Below are positions 8,718 through 16,626 of a stretch of 64,000 nt of DNA, in pieces; within the stretch, counting starts at the first letter, position 1, and every line of letters starts with the position of its first letter. The translations under genes were made by a program, and so were the position numbers. The DNA lies in NCBI GenBank assembly GCA_042663485.1, contig JBHTAF010000002.1; one strand, given 5' to 3'. The DNA comes from Natronosalvus sp042663485. Lineage in GTDB: Archaea; Halobacteriota; Halobacteria; Halobacteriales; Natrialbaceae. The notes below the pieces were generated by a model. That model was not told the origin of the DNA. It made no database searches and worked only from the letters and a program-made list of their open reading frames with translations.

Positions 8718-9371
8718 ATGAATCGTAGAGACGTGCTCGCGGGGACCGGTGTCGTTGGTCTCGCGAGTCTCTCGGGGTGTCTGGGTGTACTGGGACTCGA
8801 CGAACACGAATCGGCGCCGGCCGGCGTCGACCAGTCGGTGCTCGAGGAGACTGGTTACCAGGAAATCAGGACCGAACCGTTGGGCGTCGACGAGAACGTC
8901 GACCTGCTCCTCTACAGCGAAACGGTAACCGTGACGAACTACCTGACGGAGTACGACAAGAGCGTCGACCTCGGCCCACTCGGGAGTCTGCGCGCCGCCG
9001 TCTTCAACGTGCTAACGACGCCGCAAGTCGACGTTCTCGGGCAGGAACTCAACCCGATCGAGGAGATGTCGACGGAGGAGGTTATGGAACTCGTCAAGAA
9101 CAACTACGACGGGTTCGGTGACGTCACCCACGAAGCCGACGAGTCGGTGTCGGTGCTCGGACAGGAGGCGACGATGTCACGGTTCAGCGCGAGCGCCAAG
9201 TTCGACGGCGCCGACCTCGACGTGTTCATCCACGTCACCGAAGCGATCCAGACCAGTGAGGACCACCTCGTGGCGATCGGCGTCTACCCGGAACAGACCC
9301 AGGGGCGAGAGGAGGCAAACGTGTTTTCACTCGTCGAGGGCGTCATCGAGGACGCGAGCGGCGCCGAGTGA
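8718..9371 (+). CDS. Tat-exported lipoprotein, DUF6517-like
   Basis: A 217-aa protein starting MNRRDVLAGTGVVGLASLSG and followed by the lipobox cysteine (SGC at residue 21), so a Tat signal with a lipid-anchored mature part facing outward. The mature domain contains SVDLGPLGSLRAAVF and VSVLGQEATMSRFSA, patterns I associate with a haloarchaeal lipoprotein family of unknown function. It starts 106 bp after the deacetylase gene and is convergent with cca. No enzymatic motif is visible. Confidence 0.75.
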   Translation: MNRRDVLAGTGVVGLASLSGCLGVLGLDEHESAPAGVDQSVLEETGYQEIRTEPLGVDENVDLLLYSETVTVTNYLTEYDKSVDLGPLGSLRAAVFNVLTTPQVDVLGQELNPIEEMSTEEVMELVKNNYDGFGDVTHEADESVSVLGQEATMSRFSASAKFDGADLDVFIHVTEAIQTSEDHLVAIGVYPEQTQGREEANVFSLVEGVIEDASGAE

Positions 9372-9417
9372 GACGGCGACGACTGCGACGGCACCGAGTG
9401 AGTCGACGCCGAATCGA

Positions 9418-10836
9418 TCACGGCATCGGTTCGAAGTACATCCGTAACGCCGTCCCGAACTCCTCGAGCAACCCGCTCACGTCGGGTCCGACCAGCACTT
9501 CGTACTCGCCCTCGAGTGCCGTCTCGACGTGGGCGCCGAGTCCAACGTCCAGCAGTCGGTCGCTCTCGAGGAACGAGACGGCATCGGTGAACTCCCGGTC
9601 GCGTTCGACGACGTACCGGGCGCCGTCGATGAACGGGCCGTACACCGTCTCGTCGTCCGCGTAGGCGTCGTAGAACCCTTCGGCGTGGTCCTTGACGTGA
9701 ACCGGCGGCCCTTCGTGGCGCTCGACGGCCGGGCGCTCGGCGACGGCGAGTTCGACGAGGAGAACGGCGCTCGCGTCGGCGAACGCTTCGGCTCTGAGGA
9801 CGTCGAACTCGCGACGCTCGAGACCGCTTGCGATGCCGTCGAGGGACTTCTGGAGCTGTGGATAGAGCTGATCGTCGACGAGGGGAGGGGCATCGAATCG
9901 GATCGCGACGGGCGTCGTCTCGCGTCGATCGAGGTGGGCCGCGAGTTCGTCGGGTTCGAGTGGTTCCGGTTCGTCCGGTTCGAACAGCTCGATTCGGGGC
10001 GACTCGAGCACCTCGCGCGCGTAGTGCTGGAGCCGGGCGACGTTCGCCGCCGAACACACCGCGGCGACGTTGCGTTCGGGATCGGTCGGGTCGATGACGA
10101 CGAGCGGGTCGTCGAACGTCGCTCGACCGTGGTCTTCGGGATCGAGTTCGACGGGCGGGCGCCAGCCGGCCGCTGCCTCGAGCAACGGCCGAAAACCGCC
10201 GTACTCGACGACGAGCAACTCGGTCAGGTAGCCGCTGAATCCCTCCGTCCGGAGGTTCGACCCGTACGCGCCGATCGCCTTCAGAAACTGCTTGGCGAGA
10301 CGAACGTCGTCGGCGGTCTCGTCGTCGAGACGATCCTCGAGATACCGGTTGTGAAAGGGGGTCCGGTCGACTGCCGAGCGGATGTCGGTAGCGTCCTCGA
10401 GTCGAAAACAGGGGACGACGTCCACGTCGAATCCGTCGTACTCGCCCGTGACGTAGGGATGTTCGGCATACTCCTCGTGGCCCTCCGGGAGCGTTTCGTG
10501 GCCGACCTCGAGCCCGTAGGTCTCGAGTGTCTCGCGGTCGAGCGACGGTGGAAAGCGGACGAAGACGTCGATGTCGCGGTCGCCGCTGATCCAGGTGTCG
10601 CGAGCCGTGGACCCGACCTGGACGACGTCGGCGTCCGGACAGCGGTCAGTGGCCGCGGCGGCCGCCCTGGTGATGAGGTCCTCGGCGACCGTGTGCATGG
10701 TGGCTCGTTCGTCGTCGGCAGGGCTGATCCGCTCGAGGACCTGTTCGGTGACGGCCTCGAGTTCCGCGCTACCCGCATCGTCGGGCTTTCCGCCAGCCCC
10801 GTGTTCGGGTTCGCCCTCCCCCGTATCGTCGCTCAT
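9418..10836 (-). CDS. cca: CCA-adding enzyme (archaeal class I tRNA nucleotidyltransferase)
   Basis: A 472-aa enzyme that builds or repairs the 3' CCA of tRNAs, needed here because the tRNA genes in the window do not encode CCA. The nucleotidyltransferase signature GSTARDTWISGDRDIDVFV starts at residue 75, with catalytic Asp88 and Asp90; the third carboxylate is in FDVDVVPCF. A helical middle (KQFLKAIGAYGSN) and a C-terminal tail domain follow, as in archaeal CCA enzymes. The N-terminal 20 residues are an acidic disordered lead. Its ATG overlaps the stop of the small ORF at 10833-11039 in an ATGA arrangement. Confidence 0.92.
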   Translation of the reverse strand: MSDDTGEGEPEHGAGGKPDDAGSAELEAVTEQVLERISPADDERATMHTVAEDLITRAAAAATDRCPDADVVQVGSTARDTWISGDRDIDVFVRFPPSLDRETLETYGLEVGHETLPEGHEEYAEHPYVTGEYDGFDVDVVPCFRLEDATDIRSAVDRTPFHNRYLEDRLDDETADDVRLAKQFLKAIGAYGSNLRTEGFSGYLTELLVVEYGGFRPLLEAAAGWRPPVELDPEDHGRATFDDPLVVIDPTDPERNVAAVCSAANVARLQHYAREVLESPRIELFEPDEPEPLEPDELAAHLDRRETTPVAIRFDAPPLVDDQLYPQLQKSLDGIASGLERREFDVLRAEAFADASAVLLVELAVAERPAVERHEGPPVHVKDHAEGFYDAYADDETVYGPFIDGARYVVERDREFTDAVSFLESDRLLDVGLGAHVETALEGEYEVLVGPDVSGLLEEFGTALRMYFEPMP

Positions 10837-11039
10837 ACGGGGGACGTACTCGAGCGACGGCCGAAAGGGTATCGAACGACGACGCGTGCTCGCTGGAGCT
10901 GGAGGGTGACGGCGAGGGTGAGCGTGCCTGCGACAGCGAACGCGGGGGCGAGGACGAGGACGAGATCGAGTGCGAGTGCGAGTGCAAGTGCAAGCACAAC
11001 ACCGGAAGTAAACCCGTGTGCGACGTGAACTCGAGGCAC
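10833..11039 (-). CDS. Possible small membrane protein coupled to cca
   Basis: A 68-aa frame from a GTG at 11039 that ends in the ATGA overlap with cca, which suggests translational coupling. The middle is very hydrophobic (VVLALALALALDLVLVLAPA and AVAGTLTLAVTL), enough for two membrane helices, and the C-terminus is basic. The Leu-Ala run is encoded by imperfect 6-bp tandem repeats around 10967-10999, which can produce a hydrophobic frame by chance. The overlap argues for a gene, the low complexity argues against. Confidence 0.4.
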   Translation of the reverse strand: MPRVHVAHGFTSGVVLALALALALDLVLVLAPAFAVAGTLTLAVTLQLQRARVVVRYPFGRRSSTSPV

Positions 11040-11096
11040 GACCCGGCGAAAAGCGAAAGCCCTATCAAATCAACCCGACAACCAGCAGATGCCTAA

Positions 11097-11169
11097 GCCG
11101 AAGTAGCTCAGTTGGTAGAGCACCTCGCTGTTAACGAGGCGGTCCCAGGTTCGAGTCCTGGCTTCGGCG
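11097..11169 (+). tRNA. tRNA-Asn (anticodon GTT)
   Basis: A 73-nt cloverleaf. The acceptor GCCGAAG pairs with CTTCGGC, the D arm is GCTC-AGTTGGTA-GAGC, the anticodon stem CCTCG/CGAGG closes loop CTGTTAA (anticodon GTT), and the T arm is CCAGG-TTCGAGT-CCTGG. The discriminator is G; the CC that follows is incidental or a partial CCA. No intron. Confidence 0.95.
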
Positions 11170-11297
11170 CCTTCTCTCGAATTCTCGCTCGAGGGGTACC
11201 CACGCCGTGATTCGAGGAGCGACAGTCGCTTCGAGCGGCGAGCGTACCATCGGCCTCGAGGAGTGGCTATTAGTTCCCACCCACCGGAGAGACGCCC

Positions 11298-11885
11298 ATG
11301 TCGACACCCGCCGACAGACGAACGACCGACGACGATGGACACGACGTCATCGACCCGCTGTACGTAGGAATCGTCACCGTCTCGTCCTCGAGAGCCGCGA
11401 GCGACGACCCCGATCCGGACGACCCCGGCGGCGACATCATTCAGGAGTGCTTCGAGACCGAGGGTCACGAGGTCCAGGCCCGCGAACTCGTTCGCGACGA
11501 CTACGCGGCGATCCGGACGGCCGTCAGGAGTCTGGTCGTCCAGCCCGATATCGACGTCGTGCTCACGACCGGCGGCACGGGCGTCACCGCCGACGACGTC
11601 TCCCCGGACGCGGCTTCGGCGCTCTTCGAACGCGACCTGCCCGGATTCGGCGAGCTCTTCCGGTCGCTCTCGTGGGACGAGGTCGGCACGCGAGCGATGG
11701 CCTCGCGAGCGACGGCGGGGATCGCCGCGGATACGCCCGTGTTCTGCCTTCCGGGGAGTACGAACGCCTGTCGAACGGCCTGCGAGCAGTTGATCGTCCC
11801 CGAGGCGCCCCACCTCGCGGGACTGGCGACGAAACACCGCGCCGGGACGGGAACGCAGACGCTCGCGGATTTCGACGGGGAGTGA
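11298..11885 (+). CDS. moaB: MoaB/Mog-family molybdopterin adenylyltransferase-like protein
   Basis: A 195-aa protein of the MoaB/MogA family, which adenylates molybdopterin during molybdenum (or tungsten) cofactor synthesis. Visible family motifs are YVGIVTVSSSR at the start of the domain (about residue 22), VLTTGGTGVTADDV (about 90-103) and FCLPGSTNACRTACEQLIVP (about 148-167). The first 18 residues are a haloarchaeal acidic extension. The gene stands alone between two tRNAs with a TATA-like GCTATTAG about 30 bp upstream. Family membership is clear; catalytic activity versus a MoaB-like paralogue cannot be told apart here. Confidence 0.9.
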   Translation: MSTPADRRTTDDDGHDVIDPLYVGIVTVSSSRAASDDPDPDDPGGDIIQECFETEGHEVQARELVRDDYAAIRTAVRSLVVQPDIDVVLTTGGTGVTADDVSPDAASALFERDLPGFGELFRSLSWDEVGTRAMASRATAGIAADTPVFCLPGSTNACRTACEQLIVPEAPHLAGLATKHRAGTGTQTLADFDGE

Positions 11886-11959
11886 GACGTTACCCGAAGC
11901 TCGAGGTGGCCCCGGACAACAAGCGTTAATTAGCCTGCCCGTTTTCCCCCGATTGAAAG

Positions 11960-12034
11960 GGGCCCTTAGCTCAGTCTGGTTAGAGCGCTCGGCTCATAAC
12001 CGAGTGGTCGATGGTTCGAATCCGTCAGGGCCCA
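11960..12034 (+). tRNA. tRNA with CAT anticodon (Ile2 or elongator Met), provirus integration site
   Basis: A 75-nt cloverleaf. The acceptor GGGCCCT pairs with AGGGCCC, the anticodon stem CTCGG/CCGAG closes loop CTCATAA, and the T arm is GATGG-TTCGAAT-CCGTC; the discriminator is A. CAT is used by elongator Met and, after wobble-C modification, by Ile2. The GGGCCCTTAGCTC start resembles known Ile2 tRNAs, so I favour Ile2, but Met cannot be excluded and related provirus targets are described as tRNA-Met. Its 3' end, 12013-12035, is the left copy of the direct repeat that bounds the element. A TATA-like GCGTTAATTA lies near 11925. Confidence 0.9.
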
Positions 12035-12035
12035 T
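12013..12035 (+). repeat. attL: left copy of the 23-bp direct repeat
   Basis: The last 22 bases of the CAT-anticodon tRNA plus one base, identical to 31603-31625. Integration leaves the tRNA intact. Confidence 0.85.
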
Positions 12036-12043
12036 CCGAAAAT

Positions 12044-12086
12044 AACCCGATCCGTGGCCGATAGCGATTCGGCCATCGGTCGGGTT
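12044..12086. repeat. Imperfect inverted repeat just inside the provirus
   Basis: Arms of 18 bases (12044 onward, and ending at 12086) match except for a short central shift, around a 7-base loop. It starts 10 bp after the tRNA. It could be a tRNA/host terminator or an arm-binding site for the integrase. Confidence 0.45.
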
Positions 12087-12217
12087 CTTACCCACTCGAA
12101 AAGCGGATATTCGTTCTCGAGCGAAGCGAGTTCGAAACTGGAGCCGAACCAGTCACTGGTTCCGGGTCGCCTCCCTCGTGCGATATTTGTAGCCGAAACG
12201 GGGTGGTCGACGTGGCG

Positions 12218-12442
12218 GTGAGCGACTGGGTACCCGGGAGCAGTTCGACCTGTGACCACTGCGGCGCCCACGTCAGCGAGCAATTTCGGCGGGTCTACGG
12301 CGACTCGTCGGACCGCGCCCACCGCTGCGGGGAGTGCGATTCGTTCCGTCGCCTGAGCCGCGGGACCGGCGCCGGTGTCGACGTCGCGATTCCCGATCCC
12401 GAGATCGCGCCCGGTCGCCACGGGGGTGAGTCCGATGTCTGA
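12218..12442 (+). CDS. Small zinc-finger protein, first gene of provirus left operon
   Basis: A 74-aa protein from a GTG at 12218 (SDWVPGSSSTC). Residues about 10-42 hold CDHCGAHV and HRCGECDSF, two Cys pairs that would bind one zinc. Small zinc-finger proteins of this sort are frequent in haloarchaeal viruses, probably DNA- or protein-binding. A TATA-like GATATTTG lies about 32 bp upstream, so this is likely the promoter-proximal gene of the operon running to 15573; its end overlaps the next gene by 8 bp. Confidence 0.75.
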   Translation: MSDWVPGSSSTCDHCGAHVSEQFRRVYGDSSDRAHRCGECDSFRRLSRGTGAGVDVAIPDPEIAPGRHGGESDV

Positions 12443-13034
12443 CCTCAAATGGCCGAAGTCGTTCCCACGGACGTCACCGGAGGAGCGCGAGGCCTATTCG
12501 GGGAACTTCCGCGTTTCGACGCGACGCGCGTTTCAGAATATCCTCGGCGAGCTGCAATCCTGGGATGGTGTTACCGACGTCCAACTCGAGAGTGCTGCCG
12601 ATCACCTGAAACAGAATCCGAATCTTCCCTACGCCAACGCCACGAAGCCGGACGATCCGGGCGTCGTCGCCTACTTCACGAAAGACGGCGAGCAGATGGC
12701 TGCGGCCTGTGATCGGTGGGATAACCTGCGCGACAACGCCCAGGATCTCTACCATTACTTGCACGAAACTCGGATGCAGGAACAGCGCGGAACGGTCACC
12801 GCCGAAAGCGAATATCAGAAACTTCGACTCCCGAGTGCTGGTGAGGCCGTCGAAGCCGCGCCGTCACCCTACGCTGTCCTTGAGGTCGCTCCCGCCGCTG
12901 ACAGCGACGAGATTCGAGATGCGTTCCGAGAGCGAATCAAAGAAGCCCATCCCGATAAAGGAGGTTCGGAATCCGAGTTCAAGCGAGTTCAGAATGCCTA
13001 TCAGACGCTAACTAACGGGGGTGACCAGCGGTGA
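12435..13034 (+). CDS. Viral J-domain (DnaJ-like) protein
   Basis: A 200-aa protein with an unrecognised N-terminal domain (about 1-135) and a C-terminal J-domain (about 143-195): SPYAVLEVAPAADSDEIRDA, then the HPD motif in KEAHPDKGGSE near residue 172, then FKRVQNAYQTLTN. HPD is the tripeptide that stimulates Hsp70 ATPase, so the protein could recruit host DnaK to a viral task such as initiator remodelling. The N-terminal part (FQNILGELQSWDGVTDVQLE) may be a partner-binding domain. It starts at ATG 12435, is coupled to the zinc-finger gene before it, and lies in the operon that ends with the Rep-like gene. Confidence 0.85.
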   Translation: MSDLKWPKSFPRTSPEEREAYSGNFRVSTRRAFQNILGELQSWDGVTDVQLESAADHLKQNPNLPYANATKPDDPGVVAYFTKDGEQMAAACDRWDNLRDNAQDLYHYLHETRMQEQRGTVTAESEYQKLRLPSAGEAVEAAPSPYAVLEVAPAADSDEIRDAFRERIKEAHPDKGGSESEFKRVQNAYQTLTNGGDQR

Positions 13035-13150
13035 GCCGACTCGTCAAAAGCAACGAGTGCGAGCGCTGTGAGGAATCCATCAGTGGCCTCCGTCGTCTTT
13101 GTCCTGAGTGTACTCGAGAGGTTCGCCGTGCTCGAGGTGGGCCGCTGTGA
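13031..13150 (+). CDS. 39-aa zinc-ribbon protein
   Basis: A tiny frame from the GTG at 13031, overlapping the stop of the J-domain gene (GTGA) and ending in another GTGA overlap with the next gene. It contains CERCEESISGLRRLCPEC, two CxxC knuckles 12 residues apart, so a complete single zinc ribbon. The two overlaps and the zinc ligands support a real gene despite its size. Confidence 0.7.
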   Translation: MSRLVKSNECERCEESISGLRRLCPECTREVRRARGGPL

Positions 13151-13653
13151 GCCACGCCGTCGAGACTATGGCCCGGTCACGACAGGCGGGTGACCGTGCA
13201 GAGACGGCCGTCCTCGAGTTGATCGACGGTCTACGATACGTCCCCGACTCGGAAGCTCAGCACTACGACGCGATCGCCGAGGCGGTCATCGTTCCATGTC
13301 GAGAACTTCCGTTCGTCGGGCTCTGTCTTCTCGAGGCGGGGGTCGTCGTCGAGATCAAGAGTGTGGCCGTCGTCTACGGACAGAACCAGCGCCGCGGCCG
13401 CTTTAGCCTTCGACGCGTTCAACACCAGAGCTTGCTCGAGGAGGGCGGCGTCTACCTGTTTGCCGTCTGTACGCCGAACAGCCGCGAGATCATCGGGATG
13501 AAGGTCGTTCCGGCGAATCAGGTCGATCACCTGCTTGAGTCGGTAACCGACGGCTGGCGGACCGCGGGCGACGGTCGCGAAGATTATTCGCAGCTCGCCT
13601 GGACGCGAGTCTTCGATTCGAGCGAACTCCGCGAGCGAGGGGATGCGCTGTGA
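13147..13653 (+). CDS. PD-(D/E)XK nuclease-like protein
   Basis: A 168-aa protein from the GTG at 13147. The stretch around residues 55-75 ends in VVVEIKSV, resembling the E-x-K half of a PD-(D/E)XK nuclease or Holliday-junction-resolvase fold, with an acidic residue 25-35 positions earlier (QHYDAIAE). The following QNQRRGRFSLRRVQHQ segment is basic and could touch DNA. This may be a viral nuclease or resolvase for replication intermediates, but the motif is weak. The gene at 17617 carries a similar VEIKS motif in another context. Confidence 0.6.
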   Translation: MSHAVETMARSRQAGDRAETAVLELIDGLRYVPDSEAQHYDAIAEAVIVPCRELPFVGLCLLEAGVVVEIKSVAVVYGQNQRRGRFSLRRVQHQSLLEEGGVYLFAVCTPNSREIIGMKVVPANQVDHLLESVTDGWRTAGDGREDYSQLAWTRVFDSSELRERGDAL

Positions 13654-13943
13654 GCACCGAGCACGTCGGTGACGATCGTGACCTTGAGGCCGAACTGGCG
13701 AGCCCGGCCGCCGGCCGGATCGGGTTGCCCTTCGACGCGATCTGCACCGGCTGCCAGCGTGTCGCGGTGAAGCGAGCGAGTCTGGAAGACGTCGGGCACG
13801 AGCCGCAGGCCGATCTTGAGTCGCTCGAGGCGGGCGACTGCACGTCGTTCAAGCACATCTGCCATCGCTGTCAGACCTGTACGTGGTGGAATCCGGTGGC
13901 CGTGCTCACCGGCCTGATCCGGGCCGATCGGGAGGAGGACTAA
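13650..13943 (+). CDS. 97-aa zinc-binding viral protein
   Basis: From the GTG at 13650 in a 4-bp overlap with the preceding stop. Cysteines at CTGC (about residue 32-35) and HICHRCQTC (about 69-76) suggest one zinc site splitting a mixed alpha/beta domain; the motif ends in CTWW. The first 20 residues are acidic. No enzymatic signature. It is the last gene before the Rep-like gene and is co-directional, 4 bp apart. Confidence 0.7.
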   Translation: MSTEHVGDDRDLEAELASPAAGRIGLPFDAICTGCQRVAVKRASLEDVGHEPQADLESLEAGDCTSFKHICHRCQTCTWWNPVAVLTGLIRADREED

Positions 13944-13947
13944 GCTC

Positions 13948-15573
13948 ATGTCCCAACCCGAAACCACGCCCCACGAGAGCCACGGGCGATGGAAGTGGGA
14001 CACCTGGGGCCGCGGGCCCTACGATGCCCTCTCGAGCGTGATGCTCGGTCCACCGTTCGAGGGACACCTGAAACTGGACGTCGACGTCGACGGCGAGCCT
14101 TGGCACCTGGAGGTCACCTACTCAAAATCCGGAATTAAACCGCGGCCTCGAGACAACATCAACGCCTCGAGGCTCTACGAGTGGGACATCAAAGGCCGCG
14201 GACCGGGCGAGGCGAAAGCGTCGTTCAATATCTCGCCCCGGTTCCCGAACATGTGTCACTGGGAAACCGGCGATCCGTTGGGCCTTCCCTGGGAGAACCA
14301 GTTCGGCGAGGTCGACGGTGTTGACGTCGAGTACGAACCGTCGAACGTCGAACCCGAGCGAGCGCTCGAGTTGCTCCCCGAGTTCTATGCAGCGATCTTC
14401 GAGGAAGCGGGTGAGCCAGTGTACCCCGAGTACTTTCGGAAGCCGCCCCACCCGACGTACAGCCGCGAATGGGCGCACGAGCGCTACGTACGTATGCGTC
14501 GCGAATGGGCCGAGAAACTGGCCTCCGCGGGCGTCCTCCAGAAGATTACCCACCACCTGACCGATATGGAGGGTGTCATCGCCGAGTTGAAGATCAACAA
14601 CAAGGAGGTCGTCAACCATCAGAACCGGCTGGTACTCGACCCCGCGGCGGTGAGTGAACTCCTCCCCGGCCACAGCTACGGACGGAAGTTCGAGATTTAC
14701 CAGCTGAAAGATCCGGACGCGGTGTCGAAAGATCACCCATCGTACCACCCGAAGGTGGAGGTACTGGTGAACAAGAAGATGAACGACCGCGAGGCATGGG
14801 CATGGGCCGATCGACGCGAGGTCGTCGAGGAGATCGACGAGACGCTGATGAATTTCATCAACTGGGACGACATCCCGCTCGCCCCGGACGCGAGCGCGGT
14901 GTACGTCGAAGACGACCATTTCGAGGCCGTCGCTCGTGACGATCCGGTCGAACTCTATCCGGACCCGACGCCGCGCCTCGAGGCGAAGAGTGAACACCTG
15001 TTACTGACGACGCTTCGCGATCTCGGGAAGACGCCGCGCGACGTCGCCGAGAAGGTCTCGACCGACGGCGGCGTGACCGTCGGCGACCTGGCCGACGAGC
15101 TAGGGAAGCATCCGTCGACGATCTACCGGGCGATCGAGGAACTCGGCGAACTACTCGACCTCGAAAACGGTCAGGTCTCGTACCGGGCCAGGAAGTATCG
15201 CGAGGAGATCCGAGCGCTCGTCGAGAGCGCCGAGTACGGCATCGAGAGCTACGCCGACCGTATCCAGCACATCATGGGCCTGGCGGATCACGTCGCCGAG
15301 TGCTCGCCGTTCCAGAAGTGGCTAGCCGAGCACGGCGCCGAGCTCGAGTTCGACCAGGAAGGCGAACCGAAACGCCTCCGCATCGACACCATCCTGTCGA
15401 CGCTGAAAGCCTCGAGTTTTGAGAGCGCCCAGGAGGTCGCCCGCGAGGCGATCGAGAAGTGGCGCCACTCGGGCAACGACCCAGCCCTCTTCTCGAGGGT
15501 GCCGATGCTGTGGCGGACACCTGGAGGGGACACGGAGACACGACCGGTCGGACGACTCGCGCCCGACTGGTAG
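13948..15573 (+). CDS. Putative viral replication initiator (Rep-like), with winged helix
   Basis: A 541-aa protein with an unrecognised N-terminal region (about 1-340, rich in W and Y: WKWDTWGRGPYDALS) and a winged helix at about residues 375-410 (TVGDLADELGKHPSTIYRAI). I associate this layout with large replication proteins of betapleolipoviruses and related haloarchaeal plasmids, but no rolling-circle Tyr/HUH motif or Walker motif is visible, so the initiator role is inferred from size, position at the end of the left operon and the DNA-binding domain. An oligo-T run near 15597-15602 follows the stop. Alternatively it is a transcriptional regulator with a viral sensor domain. Confidence 0.65.
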   Translation: MSQPETTPHESHGRWKWDTWGRGPYDALSSVMLGPPFEGHLKLDVDVDGEPWHLEVTYSKSGIKPRPRDNINASRLYEWDIKGRGPGEAKASFNISPRFPNMCHWETGDPLGLPWENQFGEVDGVDVEYEPSNVEPERALELLPEFYAAIFEEAGEPVYPEYFRKPPHPTYSREWAHERYVRMRREWAEKLASAGVLQKITHHLTDMEGVIAELKINNKEVVNHQNRLVLDPAAVSELLPGHSYGRKFEIYQLKDPDAVSKDHPSYHPKVEVLVNKKMNDREAWAWADRREVVEEIDETLMNFINWDDIPLAPDASAVYVEDDHFEAVARDDPVELYPDPTPRLEAKSEHLLLTTLRDLGKTPRDVAEKVSTDGGVTVGDLADELGKHPSTIYRAIEELGELLDLENGQVSYRARKYREEIRALVESAEYGIESYADRIQHIMGLADHVAECSPFQKWLAEHGAELEFDQEGEPKRLRIDTILSTLKASSFESAQEVAREAIEKWRHSGNDPALFSRVPMLWRTPGGDTETRPVGRLAPDW

Positions 15574-15982
15574 CGCGGCCCTCGTGAGTGGCAACGCTTT
15601 TTCGCACCTTCTTTTCAGAAATTGAGATTGTACTCAATCCGTGAGTGTACAACTTCGGTTGTGTTCTGGCCTCGAGGGGTCGGGCTCCGGCGCGATCGGG
15701 CCGGTGCCCCTGCGGGGTCGATTCGCGCTGCGCGCGAACGCCCCCTTGCGGCGTGTCCCCAAGGGGACAAAGCCAAAAAATTACAACGCCCCCGCCCCAC
15801 CTCCGCACGATTCCAGTTGAAGCACATGAAACAGGGGTGTGCTCTTTTGCAAGAGTTTATGAGTGAAGCCGGGAGCAAAGTCGGTGCTATACGGCATCCC
15901 AAGTTAATCTGCTGATCGCCTACGCGCTCTCGTTACCACGGATATGGCAAATCTTTTGAAATGGTCAACTAATTACTAACAT
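15574..15982. other. Gene-free region with inverted repeats; candidate origin or operon boundary
   Basis: About 400 bp without a supported gene, just after the Rep-like gene. It contains several short inverted repeats: TTGAGATTGTACTCAA near 15629, CCCCTGCGGGG near 15707 and GTCCCCAAGGGGAC near 15757, plus an oligo-T stretch near 15597 and an AT-rich right flank leading into the cargo. Position next to a replication gene makes an origin conceivable; the repeats may equally be terminators. Confidence 0.4.
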
Positions 15983-16561
15983 ATGTCACCTAATGCTGAT
16001 TCTGAATTTAGTCAACTAGATGAGTATTTGGACAATGTTGATTTGTCCTCTGATGTCAGTGAAGGTGGATTGGAGGTTTTGAAAGATGAATTACAAGACC
16101 GAATTGATCATCAAGAGAATGAATATCAATACTATTTGGATTTAGGATTTAGAAGTGCACGAACAGTAATAGTCCTATTAGGAATATTTGTGTCTGCTAT
16201 TGCAGTACTAATAAACCAGGGAATGATAAATATCACCGATCTCATCTCAGCCCCTTTCCTTTTTGGAGGATTTTCTGCCGTTTTATCAATTCTTTTTGGC
16301 ACGCTCCTCCCATTCTTCATCAGCTATTTCAGGAATAGAGCTCGGAGAGAAACAGATTATGAATCAATTACATTAGCAGAAGATCCTGGATTAGTTTATT
16401 CTAAAGAACAAATCCTAACCTTTGCCGTAGAACAAAAGGTAAGGATGACTAAAAGGTCACATAAGAGTGTAGGGCAGGCACAAGTTCTTGCACTTATATC
16501 CCAATACTTGTTTGTTATTTTTGGAATTTGCGTTGGGTACGGTATATTGGCTGCGTTGTGA
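15983..16561 (+). CDS. Membrane protein in AT-rich cargo
   Basis: A 192-aa protein with three hydrophobic segments: about 60-80 (VIVLLGIFVSAIAVLI), 90-118 (FLFGGFSAVLSILFGTLLPF) and 168-190 (LISQYLFVIFGICVGYGI). A helical soluble N-terminus (1-50) precedes them and a cytoplasmic loop of about 50 residues separates helices 2 and 3. The DNA is far more AT-rich than the neighbours, with codons such as ATA, TTA and AGA, which marks recent transfer. It is tail-to-tail with the AlbA_2 gene. Together they look like a cargo pair; a membrane effector role is inference only. Confidence 0.8.
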   Translation: MSPNADSEFSQLDEYLDNVDLSSDVSEGGLEVLKDELQDRIDHQENEYQYYLDLGFRSARTVIVLLGIFVSAIAVLINQGMINITDLISAPFLFGGFSAVLSILFGTLLPFFISYFRNRARRETDYESITLAEDPGLVYSKEQILTFAVEQKVRMTKRSHKSVGQAQVLALISQYLFVIFGICVGYGILAAL

Positions 16562-16626
16562 TTACGGATCGATTAGCGTATCCACTCACATCTTTCTCCC
16601 AGATCACATTCAAAATGTTGATTATC

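Noticed and set aside
15622..15915. 97-aa open frame in the gene-free region after the Rep-like gene
   Set aside because: Composition is that of hairpin-rich non-coding DNA, with no ribosome-binding or TATA support and no domain pattern.
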